From Asaia bogorensis (GTDB lineage Bacteria; Pseudomonadota; Alphaproteobacteria; CACIAM-22H2): a stretch of 64,000 nt of DNA. Location of the stretch: NCBI GenBank assembly GCA_945901855.1, contig CAMDLT010000003.1, forward strand, positions 62,001 to 126,000, in the 5' to 3' direction. Of this stretch, positions 9,998 to 19,413 are shown one piece after another (the first letter of the stretch is position 1; the number at the start of each line of letters is the position of its first letter). Under the pieces are notes generated by a model. The model did not search any database. It saw nothing but the letters and a program-made list of their open reading frames with translations, and was not told the DNA's origin. The translations under genes and the position numbers were made by a program.

Positions 9998-10723
9998 CTA
10001 GCTCTTTTCTTCGAGCTGGCGCGACAAGATCGCGCCGAACTCGGAGGAAAAGGTTTCGAGCCGCCCGGCATAGCGGTTCAGATCGGACGAAATCTTGTTG
10101 TACGCGATCACGGCCGGGATGGCAGCGATAAGGCCCAAGGCGGTTGCGAACAAAGCTTCCGCCAAGCCCGGTGCGACCGACGCGATCGAGGTGTTCTTGG
10201 TGACGCCGATCGCATGGAACGAGCGCATGATGCCCCACACCGTCCCGAACAGCCCGATAAAGGGCGCAACCGAACCGACGGAGGCAAGGAACGTCATCTG
10301 TTTTTCGAGCCGGTCCATCTCGCGCGACAAGGTCACGGCCATCACGCGCTCGATGCGCGCTTGCAGGCTCGCGCGCATCTGGCCCGCGGCAACCAAACCT
10401 TTGGCGGCCGTGCGGCGCCACTCGCGCATCGCGGCACCGAACATCGCGGTCATCGGATCGGAAGGCTGGCTGCCGACGCGGTCGTAGAGATCTTCGAGCG
10501 AACCGCCCGACCAGAACTGGTCTTCGAACTGGTTGGCAGCCGCTTGCAGCTTGCGCAAGCGCAGCAGCTTGTCGATCACGATCGCCCAGGTCCAGAACGA
10601 CGCGACGACCAGAACCAGAATGACAAACTGCCCGACCAGATCGGCATGCAGGAACAGCGCCCAAGGCGTGAATTCCGGCATGCCGCCGCCTGCCAGTGCG
10701 GTTGTTTCGACGGTACGATCCAT
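9998..10723 (-). CDS. tolQ: Tol-Pal system protein TolQ (MotA/ExbB family)
   Basis: 241 residues with three membrane segments (about 25-45, 135-160 and 175-195) and the ExbB signature FIGLFGTVWGIM. It forms the proton channel with TolR. The open frame extends far upstream, but the ATG at 10723 gives the family-typical N-terminus and length. It lies 37 bases downstream of ybgC in the conserved operon. Confidence 0.96.
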   Translation of the reverse strand: MDRTVETTALAGGGMPEFTPWALFLHADLVGQFVILVLVVASFWTWAIVIDKLLRLRKLQAAANQFEDQFWSGGSLEDLYDRVGSQPSDPMTAMFGAAMREWRRTAAKGLVAAGQMRASLQARIERVMAVTLSREMDRLEKQMTFLASVGSVAPFIGLFGTVWGIMRSFHAIGVTKNTSIASVAPGLAEALFATALGLIAAIPAVIAYNKISSDLNRYAGRLETFSSEFGAILSRQLEEKS

Positions 10724-10760
10724 AGTGCGGTGTTCCTCAAGAAAGTGGCAAAAGAGTGTT

Positions 10761-11189
10761 TCAGGTTTTCGTGACCAGAATATGGCGCGCCAAGGCTGCG
10801 CGAACGTCGTCCGGCAACCGCGTGGCGCGCCCGTCGGCCAGCCGAATGCAGGCCAGCCGCACGCGAATCGTCGCAAGCTTCGTACCATTTTCGGCGCGGC
10901 GCACAAGCTGCTCGCCCTCGGCCGTGGCCCCGCCAATGTCCAAAATCGTCGTCTCGACAACCAGCGCGTCGTCAAGCCGCGCGGGCGCGTGGTAGTCGAC
11001 CGAAACCGATTTGACCGCAAACGCCACGCCGCTTTTGACGGCCACGTCGCGCTGGACGATGCCCGCATCGCGCAGAATCTCTGTGCGCGCGCGCTCGGCG
11101 AATTTGAGATAGTTGGCGTAATAGACGATGCCGGCTGCGTCGGTATCTTCGTAATAGACGCGGGTTTGGAAGCGATGCACCTGGCTCAT
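10761..11189 (-). CDS. ybgC: Tol-Pal-associated acyl-CoA thioesterase YbgC
   Basis: 142-residue hot-dog-fold thioesterase acting on short-chain or acyl-ACP-linked acyl-CoA. The family motif [19 protein letters not shown], with the catalytic Asp, is at residues 12-31. The ATG overlaps the ruvB stop (ATGA). YbgC is the usual first gene of the tol operon. Confidence 0.95.
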   Translation of the reverse strand: MSQVHRFQTRVYYEDTDAAGIVYYANYLKFAERARTEILRDAGIVQRDVAVKSGVAFAVKSVSVDYHAPARLDDALVVETTILDIGGATAEGEQLVRRAENGTKLATIRVRLACIRLADGRATRLPDDVRAALARHILVTKT

Positions 11190-12268
11190 GCGCCCGACCC
11201 GCCAATCTCGGATGCGGCATCGGGGCTCGCCTGAAGATCGAGCTGCACCTGGGCGCCCGCAGGCGGCGTCATGCCCAAATGGCGCCAGCCTTTTTCGCCC
11301 AGCACACGGCCGCGCGGCGTGCGCAGCAGCAGCCCTTCTTGCATCAAAAACGGCTCGATCACTTCCTCGATCGTGTCGCGCTGCTCTGCCAAGGCGGCCG
11401 CCAGCGTTTCGACGCCCACCGGCCCGCCGCCGTAATTTTCGGCAATGCCGCGCATGTAGCGCCGATCCATGGCATCGAGGCCGAGCGCATCGACCTCAAG
11501 CTTCGCAAGCGCCGCATCGGCCGCCCGGCGGTCAATCGGATCGATGCCGTCCACGGCGGCAAAATCGCGCACACGGCGCAGCAAACGCCCGGCAATGCGC
11601 GGCGTGCCTCGGCAGCGCCGCGCGATTTCGCGTGCACCGTCGGCAGCAAGGTTGCACCCCAGCACGCCCGCCGCCCGCCGCACGATCGCCTCGAGTTCGT
11701 CCGGTGTATAAAAAATAAGACGCAGCGGAATGCCGAAGCGATCGCGCAACGGCGTCGTTACCAGCCCCGCGCGGGTCGTCGCACCCACCAGCGTAAAAGG
11801 CGGCAAATCGATGCGCACCGAGCGCGCCGCCGGTCCCTCGCCGATGATGAGGTCGAGCTGGAAATCCTCCATCGCCGGATAGAGGATTTCTTCGACCGCG
11901 GGCGCCAGACGGTGGATCTCGTCGATGAACAGAACGTCGCGCGGCTGCAAGTTGGTCAGCAACGCCGCCAAATCGCCCGCCCGCGCGATGACAGGGCCGG
12001 ACGTTGCGCGAAAGCCCACGCCCAATTCCTTGGCGACGATTTGCGCCAGCGTGGTTTTGCCCAAGCCCGGCGGGCCGTGCAGCAGCACATGGTCGAGTGC
12101 TTCGCCGCGTCCGCGCGCCGCCTCGACGAACACGCGCAGATTCTCGCGCACCTGGCGCTGGCCGACGAACTCGTCGAGCGACAGCGGCCGGATTTTTTGC
12201 TCGGGCGCGTCGTCCGGCAAAATCGCCTGGCTGACTTCGCGCGCCACCTCGTCGGGCTTTTTTTTCAT
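11186..12268 (-). CDS. ruvB: Holliday junction branch-migration helicase RuvB
   Basis: AAA+ motor of branch migration. 360 residues: Walker [10 protein letters not shown] (about 66-74), Walker [10 protein letters not shown], sensor GATTRAG, and a C-terminal winged-helix DNA-binding domain ending near GWRHLG. The ATGA overlaps on both sides (with ruvA and ybgC) show a compact operon. Confidence 0.97.
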   Translation of the reverse strand: MKKKPDEVAREVSQAILPDDAPEQKIRPLSLDEFVGQRQVRENLRVFVEAARGRGEALDHVLLHGPPGLGKTTLAQIVAKELGVGFRATSGPVIARAGDLAALLTNLQPRDVLFIDEIHRLAPAVEEILYPAMEDFQLDLIIGEGPAARSVRIDLPPFTLVGATTRAGLVTTPLRDRFGIPLRLIFYTPDELEAIVRRAAGVLGCNLAADGAREIARRCRGTPRIAGRLLRRVRDFAAVDGIDPIDRRAADAALAKLEVDALGLDAMDRRYMRGIAENYGGGPVGVETLAAALAEQRDTIEEVIEPFLMQEGLLLRTPRGRVLGEKGWRHLGMTPPAGAQVQLDLQASPDAASEIGGSGA

Positions 12269-12882
12269 CCGCCGAGTTCCTGCAAGCCCAGCGGAATCAG
12301 CGCTTCGACGCGTGCACTATCGCCCAATTTCTTGACGGCCTTGTTGACGGCCGCAATGGCTTCGGCGCGCTTGTAGCCAAGATTGACGAGCGCTGAAACC
12401 GCATCGGCCGCCGCCGCGTTGGCCGGGGCTGCACCCGGCAACGCGCTTGCGCCCTTCGCGGCCGCGATCGCCAGGCCGAGCGCCGACACTTTGTCCTTGA
12501 GTTCGCTTGCGATCCGCATGGCGAGTTTGGGGCCGACTCCGTCGGCGCGCGTGAGCGTCGATTTGTCGTCGGCCAAAATCGCCGCCGCAACTTCGCCCGG
12601 CGCCAAGGCCGAGAGCAACGCCAACGCCGCTTTGGGACCGACCCCCTGCACGGTCGTCAGCAGCCGATAGCAGTCGCGCTCCTCGGCCGCAACGAACCCG
12701 AACAGTTCGAACGCGTCTTCGCGGATGCTGGTTTCGATCAGCAAGGCGCACGGCTCCCCCACGCCCGGCAAAGCCGCAAGCGTGCGCGAGGAGGCGCGCA
12801 CCAGATAGCCGACCCCGCCGACATCGAGCACGCAATTGTCGCGGCCAACCTCGTCCACCCGGCCCTTGAGCTTGGCGATCAT
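12265..12882 (-). CDS. ruvA: Holliday junction DNA-binding protein RuvA
   Basis: 205 residues. The N-terminal OB fold starts [11 protein letters not shown]; helix-hairpin-helix repeats include [14 protein letters not shown] and [19 protein letters not shown]; an Ala-rich linker leads to the small C-terminal domain III ([11 protein letters not shown]) that contacts RuvB. The ATG at 12882 overlaps the ruvC stop by four bases. Confidence 0.96.
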   Translation of the reverse strand: MIAKLKGRVDEVGRDNCVLDVGGVGYLVRASSRTLAALPGVGEPCALLIETSIREDAFELFGFVAAEERDCYRLLTTVQGVGPKAALALLSALAPGEVAAAILADDKSTLTRADGVGPKLAMRIASELKDKVSALGLAIAAAKGASALPGAAPANAAAADAVSALVNLGYKRAEAIAAVNKAVKKLGDSARVEALIPLGLQELGG

Positions 12883-13400
12883 CGCGCCCCCGCCATGACG
12901 GTGCCCTTGGCATACGCCGTGCGGCTGGCCGCGTGATGCGCGTGGCAGATCGCGATCGCGAGCGCGTCGGCCGCATCGGGACCGGCAAATTCCACGCCCG
13001 GCAACAGGCGCTGGACCATCATCTGGATCTGCGCCTTGTCGGCATGCCCCGCGCCGACGACGGACTTCTTGACCGCGTTCGCGGCATACTCGGCCACCGG
13101 CAACCCGCAGCGTGCCGGGGCGAGCAGCGCAATGCCGCGCGCCTGGCCAAGCTTGAGGGCGGAGGCGGGATTGGCGTTTACAAACGTTTCTTCGACCGCC
13201 GCTTCCGCAGGTTGCCATTTTTCGATAGCCGCCACGAGCCCGTCATAGAGCGCCGCCAGACGCTGCGCCATCGGCGCCTCGGCATCGCTTTGCACGCGCC
13301 CGTTGGCGACATGGCGCAGGCGGTTGCCATCGACCGCGATCACGCCCCAGCCGGTCGTGCGCAAACCCGGATCGATGCCGATGAGGCGCATGCCGCTCAA
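12879..13400 (-). CDS. ruvC: Crossover junction endodeoxyribonuclease RuvC
   Basis: Resolves Holliday junctions. 173 residues with the RNase H-like fold: catalytic Asp in [12 protein letters not shown] (D10), glutamates in AVEETFVN, and the C-terminal acidic pair in [18 protein letters not shown] overlaps with yebC upstream and ruvA downstream. Confidence 0.96.
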   Translation of the reverse strand: MSGMRLIGIDPGLRTTGWGVIAVDGNRLRHVANGRVQSDAEAPMAQRLAALYDGLVAAIEKWQPAEAAVEETFVNANPASALKLGQARGIALLAPARCGLPVAEYAANAVKKSVVGAGHADKAQIQMMVQRLLPGVEFAGPDAADALAIAICHAHHAASRTAYAKGTVMAGAR

Positions 13401-14146
13401 GCCGACAATTTGGCGAGCACGGAGTCGGCGACTTCGAAATTCGCCGTCACGGTCTGCACGTCGTCATTGTCTTCGAGCGCTTCGATCAGATCGAGCACGG
13501 CGCGCGCACCTTCTTCGTCGAGCGGCACGGTAACATTGGGCTTGAAGACCAGCGTCGCGCGCTTGGGCTCGCCGAATTTGGCTTCCAGAGCGGCGCGCAC
13601 CGCGCCGAAATTTTCGACGCTGGTGGTGATCGCGTGCGTCTCGGCGTCGCTTTCGACATCGTCGGCGCCGGCGTCGAGCGCGGCTTCGAAAATCGCGTCG
13701 GGCGCGGCCTTGGCGGCGGCAAACGCGATTTCGCCCACGCGCGTGAAATTGAACGCGACCGAATTGGTTTCGCCCAACGCTCCGCCGTTTTTCGACAGAA
13801 TGGTGCGAATGTCGGGTGCTGTACGGTTGCGGTTTTCGGTGAGCGCTTCGACGATGAGCGCGACGCCGTTCGGGCCGTAGGCTTCGTAGCGCACTTCTTC
13901 GTAGACCACGCCGTCTTCCTGGCCCGAGCCGCGCCGGATGGCGCGATCGACCGTATCTTTGGGCATGTTGTTTTCGCGCGCGAGGATGACGGCGGCGCGC
14001 AAGCGCGGATTGACCGCGATATCGGGCAGCCCGTTGCGCGCGGCGATGGTGATCTCGCGGATGATTTTGGTGAAGATCTTGCCCCGCCTGGCATCCTGCC
14101 GGCCTTTGCGGTGCATGATATTTTTGAATTGGGAATGGCCTGCCAT
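13397..14146 (-). CDS. yebC: YebC/PmpR family transcription or translation regulator
   Basis: 249 residues. Begins [23 protein letters not shown], the family signature, with the middle motif [20 protein letters not shown]. Family members bind DNA or act at ribosomes on difficult sequences such as proline stretches. The start at 14146 is fixed by this N-terminus although the frame stays open further. It is the first gene of the ruvCAB block. An 8-base-pair inverted repeat (14174-14194) lies in its upstream region. Confidence 0.95.
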   Translation of the reverse strand: MAGHSQFKNIMHRKGRQDARRGKIFTKIIREITIAARNGLPDIAVNPRLRAAVILARENNMPKDTVDRAIRRGSGQEDGVVYEEVRYEAYGPNGVALIVEALTENRNRTAPDIRTILSKNGGALGETNSVAFNFTRVGEIAFAAAKAAPDAIFEAALDAGADDVESDAETHAITTSVENFGAVRAALEAKFGEPKRATLVFKPNVTVPLDEEGARAVLDLIEALEDNDDVQTVTANFEVADSVLAKLSA

Positions 14147-14308
14147 GGCAAAATGTCCCGCAAGAAGCTCGAACCGATTCGGCACGCGAATCGGCTAGAT
14201 ATACGCAAATCCACCCGAAACCTATACCAAATCTGGCCGGGTGTCATGGTTTGTTCTAGGCAACAAGCGATGCGTATCCTGGGCGCCCCGATCTGCGAAA
14301 CGGAGAGC

Positions 14309-14767
14309 ATGATATGCATTCGGCCTTTCGGGTTTTTGCTCGCGGCGATGTTCGTGTTGGGACTAGGTGCCAGCGCCACCGCGCAAACGCTGGCCTCGCC
14401 CTACGATTTCGAGACAAGCGTCGCGAGGCTTGAGGCGTCGGTTGCGGCCAACGAGATGTTTTTGGTTGCAACCGCAAGCGCCTCGCGCGCGGCGGCAGGC
14501 CAAGGCATCGCCATTCCCGGCAATGCGGTGCTGCTCGTGTTTCGCAACGACTATGCCCGCCGCATGCTGGCGGCCAGCGTCGATGCGGGCATCGAAGCGC
14601 CGCTGCGCATCTATGTGAGCGAGAACGCGGCGGGGGCCGTCGCCGTGCGCTGGCAAGTGCCCTCGGCCGTCTTTGCGCCCTACAAAAATCCCGCGCTCGA
14701 CGCGTTGGCCCAAGAACTCGATCCGATCTTCTTACGCATCGTTGCCCAAGCGCTGGCACGGCCGTAG
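14309..14767 (+). CDS. Exported DUF302-domain protein
   Basis: 152 residues with a Sec signal peptide (hydrophobic segment about residues 7-24, cleavage near ATAQ) and one DUF302 domain (about 30-145) recognisable by the NAVLLVFRNDYARRMLAA region. The function of DUF302 is unknown. The start is uncertain: ATG at 14309 gives the cleaner signal peptide, while an in-frame ATG at 14270 would add 13 residues. The yedE-like gene starts 6 bases after its stop, so they are probably co-transcribed; DUF302 proteins are often found near sulfur-handling genes. Confidence 0.8.
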   Translation: MICIRPFGFLLAAMFVLGLGASATAQTLASPYDFETSVARLEASVAANEMFLVATASASRAAAGQGIAIPGNAVLLVFRNDYARRMLAASVDAGIEAPLRIYVSENAAGAVAVRWQVPSAVFAPYKNPALDALAQELDPIFLRIVAQALARP

Positions 14768-14772
14768 TCGCG

Positions 14773-15756
14773 ATGGAACTTGTGGCACTCGGCGCCGCCC
14801 TTGGCTTTTGCCTGATTGCGGGCGGCATCGGATTTGCGGGCAGCTATCGCGCGTGGCTGGCGGCGGGCGACACAAAAGGCGTGCGCGCCCAATTGCTGTT
14901 TTTGGGCGCCGCGATCGCCCTGCATGCGCTCGTCTTCGGTCTTGGCGGATATGGCGGCGGGTTCGTCGCCCCCGTCGGCATCGGCCTTGGCGTCGGCGCC
15001 TTCATGTTCGGCATCGGCATGCAGATGGCCAGCGGCTGCGGCTCGGGCACGCTTGGCGCACTCGGGGCGGGAAGCGTGCGCATGCGTGCGGTGCTGCCGT
15101 TTTTTGTTGCGGGCGCTTTTTGGGGCTCGCTCGACGCGCCCGCCTGGGACGCCCTGCCCGCTTTTGCGCCCGTGTCGCTGGGCGACGCATGGGGCTGGAG
15201 CCTGTCGGCCGTCATACAGCTTTTGTTTGTAGCAGCACTGTGGCGGCTTTTGCCCAAGTCTGCCGCCCTGCCGCAGCGCACGGTCGCAGCCGCCCTGGCG
15301 CTTGCGGTGTTTGCGGCCGCCTGCGTACCGCTTGCGGGCCACCCGTGGGGCATCACCTCGGCATTCGCGCTGGGCGGCGCCAAAATCACGCAAACGCTGG
15401 GCTGGGATGCTGCGCAGTCGGCCGCTTGGTCGCAAGGCTGGCAGGCCCAAGCCTTGGCCGATCCGTGGTGGCACGACACGACCGCGCGCCTCGATATGGG
15501 TTTGGTACTGGGGGCGTTTGCAGCCGCGCGGATCGTTTCGCCGCGGCCGCGTTTTGCCATGCCCGATTGGCGCGGCTGGGCGTTTGCAGCCGTGGGCGGT
15601 TTGCTGATGGGCTATGGTGCCCGCATTTCGGGCGGGTGCAATATCGGCGCCTTTATCGGCGGCGTCGTTTCGGGCAGTCCGCATGGCTGGGCCTGGATCG
15701 TCGCGGCCTTGGTGGGCTGCCGCGTCGGCATTGCGCTGACGCCCGCACGCCGCTAA
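14773..15756 (+). CDS. YeeE/YedE (TsuA-type) sulfur-compound transporter
   Basis: 327 residues, about nine to ten hydrophobic segments. Conserved cysteines in ASGCGSG (about residue 93), SGGCNIGA (about 291) and VGC (about 315) match TsuA/YeeE, where such cysteines relay thiosulfate through the membrane. It lies 6 bases after the DUF302 gene. The substrate (thiosulfate or another sulfur species) is inferred from the family. It converges with the phosphoesterase gene and shares four bases with it. Confidence 0.9.
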   Translation: MELVALGAALGFCLIAGGIGFAGSYRAWLAAGDTKGVRAQLLFLGAAIALHALVFGLGGYGGGFVAPVGIGLGVGAFMFGIGMQMASGCGSGTLGALGAGSVRMRAVLPFFVAGAFWGSLDAPAWDALPAFAPVSLGDAWGWSLSAVIQLLFVAALWRLLPKSAALPQRTVAAALALAVFAAACVPLAGHPWGITSAFALGGAKITQTLGWDAAQSAAWSQGWQAQALADPWWHDTTARLDMGLVLGAFAAARIVSPRPRFAMPDWRGWAFAAVGGLLMGYGARISGGCNIGAFIGGVVSGSPHGWAWIVAALVGCRVGIALTPARR

Positions 15757-16565
15757 GGCAGCGCTGGCGCCAGTCGGCCGCCTTGGCGCACTGGGGCCAC
15801 GCGCGTGGCGAGGCCGTTTGTGCCGATCTCGGCATAGATCGCGCACAACGTGCCCTCGCCTTCGGCGGGCGTCAGGCGCTCGCCCGGCAGTTTGCGCACG
15901 AAGCGCTGGATGGCCGGCTCTTTTTTCATGCCGATGACGGAATCGTAGTCGCCGCACATGCCGGCATCGGTCTGGTAGCCCGTCCCGCCCGCCAGCACCT
16001 GGGCGTCGGCTGTCGGCACGTGGCTGTGCGAGCCCACCACAAGCGAGGCGCGCCGATCGCAAAAATGCGCGAACGCGTATTTCTCGCTCGATGCCTCGCC
16101 ATGCAGATCGATCAGAATCGCCGCCGTCCCGTTGGCGCCAAGCTTATGTTTCTCCAGCGCCGCATCGACCGCCGCAAACGGATCGTCGAGCGCGTCCATG
16201 AACAGACGCGCCATCGCGTTCATCACCACGATCTGGCCGCCATTGGGAAGCTTGTACACGCCGACCCCTTTGCCGGGCGTGTTTTTGGGGAAGTTGATCG
16301 GTCGCAGCAATTTGGGATCGCGTTCGATCGTCAGCATCAGCTCGCGCTGGTCCCACACATGGTTGCCCGTGGTGATGCAATCCACGCCCGTCGCGTAAAG
16401 CTCGGCCGCGATTTTGTCGGTGATGCCGTAGCCGCCGGCCGCGTTCTCGCCATTGGCCACGACAAAATCGAGACCGAGCGATTTGCGCAGACCCGGCAGA
16501 TGGCGCGCCACCGCCTCGCGCCCCGAACGGCCCACGATATCGCCCAAAAACATCAGTTTCAGCAT
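15753..16565 (-). CDS. TIGR00282/YmdB-type metallophosphoesterase
   Basis: 270 residues. Metal-binding motifs are all present: GDIVGRSGR (residues 8-16), GNHVWDQ, DLHGEASSEK and GSHSHVPTAD. Characterised homologues are cyclic-nucleotide phosphodiesterases (YmdB). It overlaps fthC by 7 bases and the two are probably co-translated. Cellular role here is not evident. Confidence 0.92.
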   Translation of the reverse strand: MLKLMFLGDIVGRSGREAVARHLPGLRKSLGLDFVVANGENAAGGYGITDKIAAELYATGVDCITTGNHVWDQRELMLTIERDPKLLRPINFPKNTPGKGVGVYKLPNGGQIVVMNAMARLFMDALDDPFAAVDAALEKHKLGANGTAAILIDLHGEASSEKYAFAHFCDRRASLVVGSHSHVPTADAQVLAGGTGYQTDAGMCGDYDSVIGMKKEPAIQRFVRKLPGERLTPAEGEGTLCAIYAEIGTNGLATRVAPVRQGGRLAPALP

Positions 16566-17158
16566 GGTTGCGGCGCTTTCCAGATCGCGTCTTCGGTCGC
16601 GATAAAATCGAGGTTTTTGTCGTATTCGTTTGCCGGCACCGCATCGACGCGCTGGCAGGCAAATCCAAGGCCGATCGCCTGCATCGGGCGCAACGCCGCC
16701 AAGGTACGGTCGTAAAACCCGCCGCCATAGCCAAGCCTGCGGCCGGTCGCATCGAACGCCAGCAGCGGCGCCAGCACGACGCTTGGCACGCAGAACGTAC
16801 GCTCGGGCGCGGGCTCGGCCATGCCAAAACGATGTTGGACGAGCGCGTCGCCCGGCGCATATGCCCGGAACACAAGTGCTGCGCCCTTGGCCACCACGGC
16901 GGGCAGCGCCAACGCATAGCCGCGCGCGTGCAAGGCGGCCATCAGCGGCAGCGGGTCGATCTCGTCGCCGAACGCGGCATAGCCTGCCACGACCGTGCCC
17001 GCCGGAAACGCGATTTCGGCAAGAATGCGATCGCGCAGAGAAAGTGCAGCAGCCGCCCGCGTTGGCGCGTCGATAGCTGCGCGCCGCAAGCGCATCTCGG
17101 CACGCAGCGTCGCCTTGGCGGACAACAAGCGGTCAAGAAGCGGCGAAGTCGCGTTCAA
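16559..17158 (-). CDS. fthC: 5-formyltetrahydrofolate cyclo-ligase
   Basis: Converts 5-formyl-THF to 5,10-methenyl-THF with ATP. 199 residues with the N-terminal AKATLRAEMRLRR segment and the C-terminal signature RLGYGGGFYDRTL. It lies directly downstream of the predicted 6S RNA, the widely conserved ssrS-ygfA arrangement, and is probably made from the same transcript. Confidence 0.94.
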   Translation of the reverse strand: MNATSPLLDRLLSAKATLRAEMRLRRAAIDAPTRAAAALSLRDRILAEIAFPAGTVVAGYAAFGDEIDPLPLMAALHARGYALALPAVVAKGAALVFRAYAPGDALVQHRFGMAEPAPERTFCVPSVVLAPLLAFDATGRRLGYGGGFYDRTLAALRPMQAIGLGFACQRVDAVPANEYDKNLDFIATEDAIWKAPQPC

Positions 17159-17182
17159 AATCGGTTCCGCGCTGCTGGGGTA

Positions 17183-17349
17183 AAAGTGGACGGAGCCGCA
17201 AAGGCCGTCGGCGTTGGTTTCCTCCGTGGCCCGCTAGAAGCAGGTGGGAACCATATTCCGAAACCACGGTTTCGGAAGGAACAGCCCCCTAGGAGTGTGT
17301 ATCGCCCCGGGGAATACGCATGCCTAACGCGCCGCGCAGCCCCGTCCGT
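17183..17349 (-). ncRNA. ssrS: 6S RNA (SsrS), RNA polymerase regulator
   Basis: Predicted from position and structure, not from a covariance search. The region upstream of fthC is non-coding. Its ends pair in a terminal stem (arms 17336-17347 and 17188-17199, almost fully complementary with G-U pairs). An internal hairpin with ten-base-pair arms TTCCGAAACC/GGTTTCGGAA is also present. A promoter sits at the expected distance upstream. 6S RNA mimics an open promoter and sequesters housekeeping RNA polymerase in stationary phase. Ends are approximate. Confidence 0.75.
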
Positions 17350-17353
17350 GACT

Positions 17354-17382
17354 AACATAGGCTTCTGCCGGGCCAAGGGCAA
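17354..17382 (-). promoter_or_regulatory. Promoter of the 6S RNA
   Basis: Minus strand reads TTGCCC (17377-17382), a 17-base spacer, then TATGTT (17354-17359). The predicted transcription start (about 17347-17349) coincides with the outer strand of the 6S closing stem, which supports both calls. Confidence 0.65.
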
Positions 17383-17480
17383 CCCGGTACGCAGCTTTGC
17401 CGATCGATCCGCGAACCAAGTGGCCGCCCGGCGCCTGGCACTTGGGCCGCGTGCGGTCGGGAATGCCCGACCGCACGAAA

Positions 17481-17512
17481 GAAAAAGGCCCCGCCAGAAT
17501 GGCAGGGCCTTT
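17481..17512 (-). terminator. Intrinsic terminator of the MHS transporter gene
   Basis: Eight-base-pair outer stem AAAGGCCC/GGGCCTTT (17484-17491 and 17505-17512) extended by an inner GCC/GGC pair; the minus strand continues into TTTTTCTTTC. It lies about 24 bases past the transporter stop. Confidence 0.85.
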
Positions 17513-17535
17513 CGTCGCCGCCGGTCAGCGACCGG

Positions 17536-19242
17536 TCATTTGTTGCCGTCGTAGGTGAAGATGTCGCGGTCCTTGGTTTCCGGCACGAACAGGAAGCCGA
17601 TGACCGCCGTTCCCAGCGCCACCACGATCGGGTACCACAACCCGTAATAGATGTCGCCTGTCTGCGCCACCATGGCAAACGACGTGGCCGGCAACAGTCC
17701 GCCGAACCAACCGTTGCCGATGTGGTAGGGCAGCGACATCGAGGTGTAGCGGATGCGCGTGGGGAACAGTTCCACCAGCGCCGCCGCGATCGGCCCGTAG
17801 ACCATCGTCACGTAGATCACCAGCACCGTCAGGATCGCGATGATCGTCAGGGGTTGCGACCGGAAAATGTCGAAGAAGCCCGACACTTTCACGCGGTTGG
17901 GGTCGGTTGCGCTCGGATAGCCCGCCGCCGTGATCGCTGCACCCGCAGCGCGGTTGAAGGCCGCCGTCTTGGCCGCACCTTCGGCACCGGCCTTTTCCAG
18001 ATCGAACGACTCGATCGCCGTCGTGCCGACGACGATCGTGGCCGTCGACCCTGCGGGCGCGGCTTCGGTCGTGTAGGACACGGCGTTGCGCGCGAGGAAG
18101 GCCTTGGCGATGTCGCACGAGTTGGTGAACTTGACCGTGCCCGTCGGATTGAACTGGAACGAGCAATCGGCCGGATCGGCCTTCACAACTACGGGCGATT
18201 CGGTCTGCGCCTTGAACAAGGTCGGATCCGCGTTCGCCGTCAGCGCCTTGAACAGCGGGAAGTAGGTCAGCGCCGCAATGACGCAGCCCGCCAGGATGAT
18301 CGGTTTGCGGCCGATCCTGTCCGACAGCGAGCCGAAGACGATGAACCCGCCGGTGCCCAGAATCAGCGACCACGCGATCAGCACGTTCGCTGTCAGCAGA
18401 TCGACCTTGAGGATCGATTGCAGGAAAAACAGCGCGTAGAACTGGCCCGTGTACCACACCACCGCTTGGCCTGCCGTCAGGCCCAGCAAAGCCAGCAGTG
18501 CGATCTTCGCGTTTTTCCACTGGCCGAAAGCTTCCGAAAGCGGCGCTTTGGAATGCGTGCCTTCTTCCTTCATTTTCTTGAAGGCCGGGCTTTCGTTCAT
18601 CTGCAGACGGATCCACACCGAAATGCCGAGCAAGAAGACCGACACCAGGAACGGAATGCGCCAGCCCCAATCGGCGAAGTCCTTTTCGCCGAGATAAAGA
18701 CGGATCGACAAGATCACCAGCAGCGACAGCAGCAGGCCGATCGTCGCCGTGGTCTGGATGTAGCTGGTGAAATAGCCGCGCCGTCCCGGCGGCGCATGTT
18801 CGGCCACGTACACGGCCGCCCCGCCATATTCCCCGCCCAGCGCCAAGCCTTGCAGCATGCGCAGCGCGATCAAGATGATCGGCGCCGCAACGCCGATCGT
18901 GGCGTAGTTGGGCAGCACGCCGACCAGGAAGGTCGAAGCGCCCATAATCACGATCGTGACCAAGAAGGTGTATTTGCGGCCCACCATGTCGCCCAAGCGG
19001 CCGAACACCAGCGCGCCGAACGGGCGCACCAGGAAGCCGGCAGCAAAGGCCAGCAACGCAAAGATGTTGCGCTGCGCTTCCGGGAATGCGCTGAAAAACT
19101 GCGCCCCGATCAAAGCCGCAAGCGATCCATAAAGGTAAAAATCGTACCACTCGAAAATTGTGCCAAGCGACGAGGCGAGAATGACCTTGCGCTCCTCGGC
19201 CGTCATCGGCGCTGCTTTGGACGGATTAGCCATATCGGTCAT
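17536..19242 (-). CDS. MHS-family MFS transporter with large periplasmic insert
   Basis: 568 residues, 12 membrane segments of the metabolite:H+ symporter family, with the motifs GRLGDMVGRKYTF (82-94), the EYGGAAVYVAEHAP block and SDRIGRKP (307-314). MHS members carry organic acids, osmolytes or shikimate; the substrate cannot be read here. Unusual is an extra segment of about 120 residues (336-460) in the loop between helices 9 and 10, predicted periplasmic, with two cysteines (360 and 376). This explains why it is longer than the usual 430-450 residues. Probably a stand-alone gene with its own promoter and terminator. Confidence 0.93.
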   Translation of the reverse strand: MTDMANPSKAAPMTAEERKVILASSLGTIFEWYDFYLYGSLAALIGAQFFSAFPEAQRNIFALLAFAAGFLVRPFGALVFGRLGDMVGRKYTFLVTIVIMGASTFLVGVLPNYATIGVAAPIILIALRMLQGLALGGEYGGAAVYVAEHAPPGRRGYFTSYIQTTATIGLLLSLLVILSIRLYLGEKDFADWGWRIPFLVSVFLLGISVWIRLQMNESPAFKKMKEEGTHSKAPLSEAFGQWKNAKIALLALLGLTAGQAVVWYTGQFYALFFLQSILKVDLLTANVLIAWSLILGTGGFIVFGSLSDRIGRKPIILAGCVIAALTYFPLFKALTANADPTLFKAQTESPVVVKADPADCSFQFNPTGTVKFTNSCDIAKAFLARNAVSYTTEAAPAGSTATIVVGTTAIESFDLEKAGAEGAAKTAAFNRAAGAAITAAGYPSATDPNRVKVSGFFDIFRSQPLTIIAILTVLVIYVTMVYGPIAAALVELFPTRIRYTSMSLPYHIGNGWFGGLLPATSFAMVAQTGDIYYGLWYPIVVALGTAVIGFLFVPETKDRDIFTYDGNK

Positions 19243-19326
19243 CCCGGATCCCTTTTATGTTTGGCGCTTCGCCGTTGCCGGACCGAGCGCACGCGTTGCC
19301 CCCCGATTTAACATCGGTTCCGTGTG

Positions 19327-19354
19327 CTTATACGCGGAAGGACGCCATATTCAA
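19327..19354 (-). promoter_or_regulatory. Candidate promoter and palindrome for the MHS transporter
   Basis: Minus strand TTGAAT (19349-19354), 16-base spacer, TATAAG (19327-19332), leaving a leader of about 78 bases. A small inverted repeat ACATA-AAAAA-TATGT (19354-19368) abuts the -35 and could be an operator. The AT-rich patch up to about 19400 stands out from the surrounding GC-rich DNA. Confidence 0.45.
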
Positions 19355-19413
19355 CATAAAAAATATGTCTATTTTCCAGCCATTCGTCTTATCAACGGCT
19401 CAAGCGTGCGTTT

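Noticed and set aside
7349-10774. An 1141-codon open frame on the plus strand opposite tolB-tolA-tolR-tolQ
   Set aside because: It mirrors four well-supported genes on the other strand, is full of Arg/His/Gly low complexity and arises from GC-rich third positions.
14174-14194. CCGATTCG/CGAATCGG inverted repeat before yebC as a named regulator site
   Set aside because: The repeat is real, but without a matching promoter or known motif I could not assign it to a regulator.
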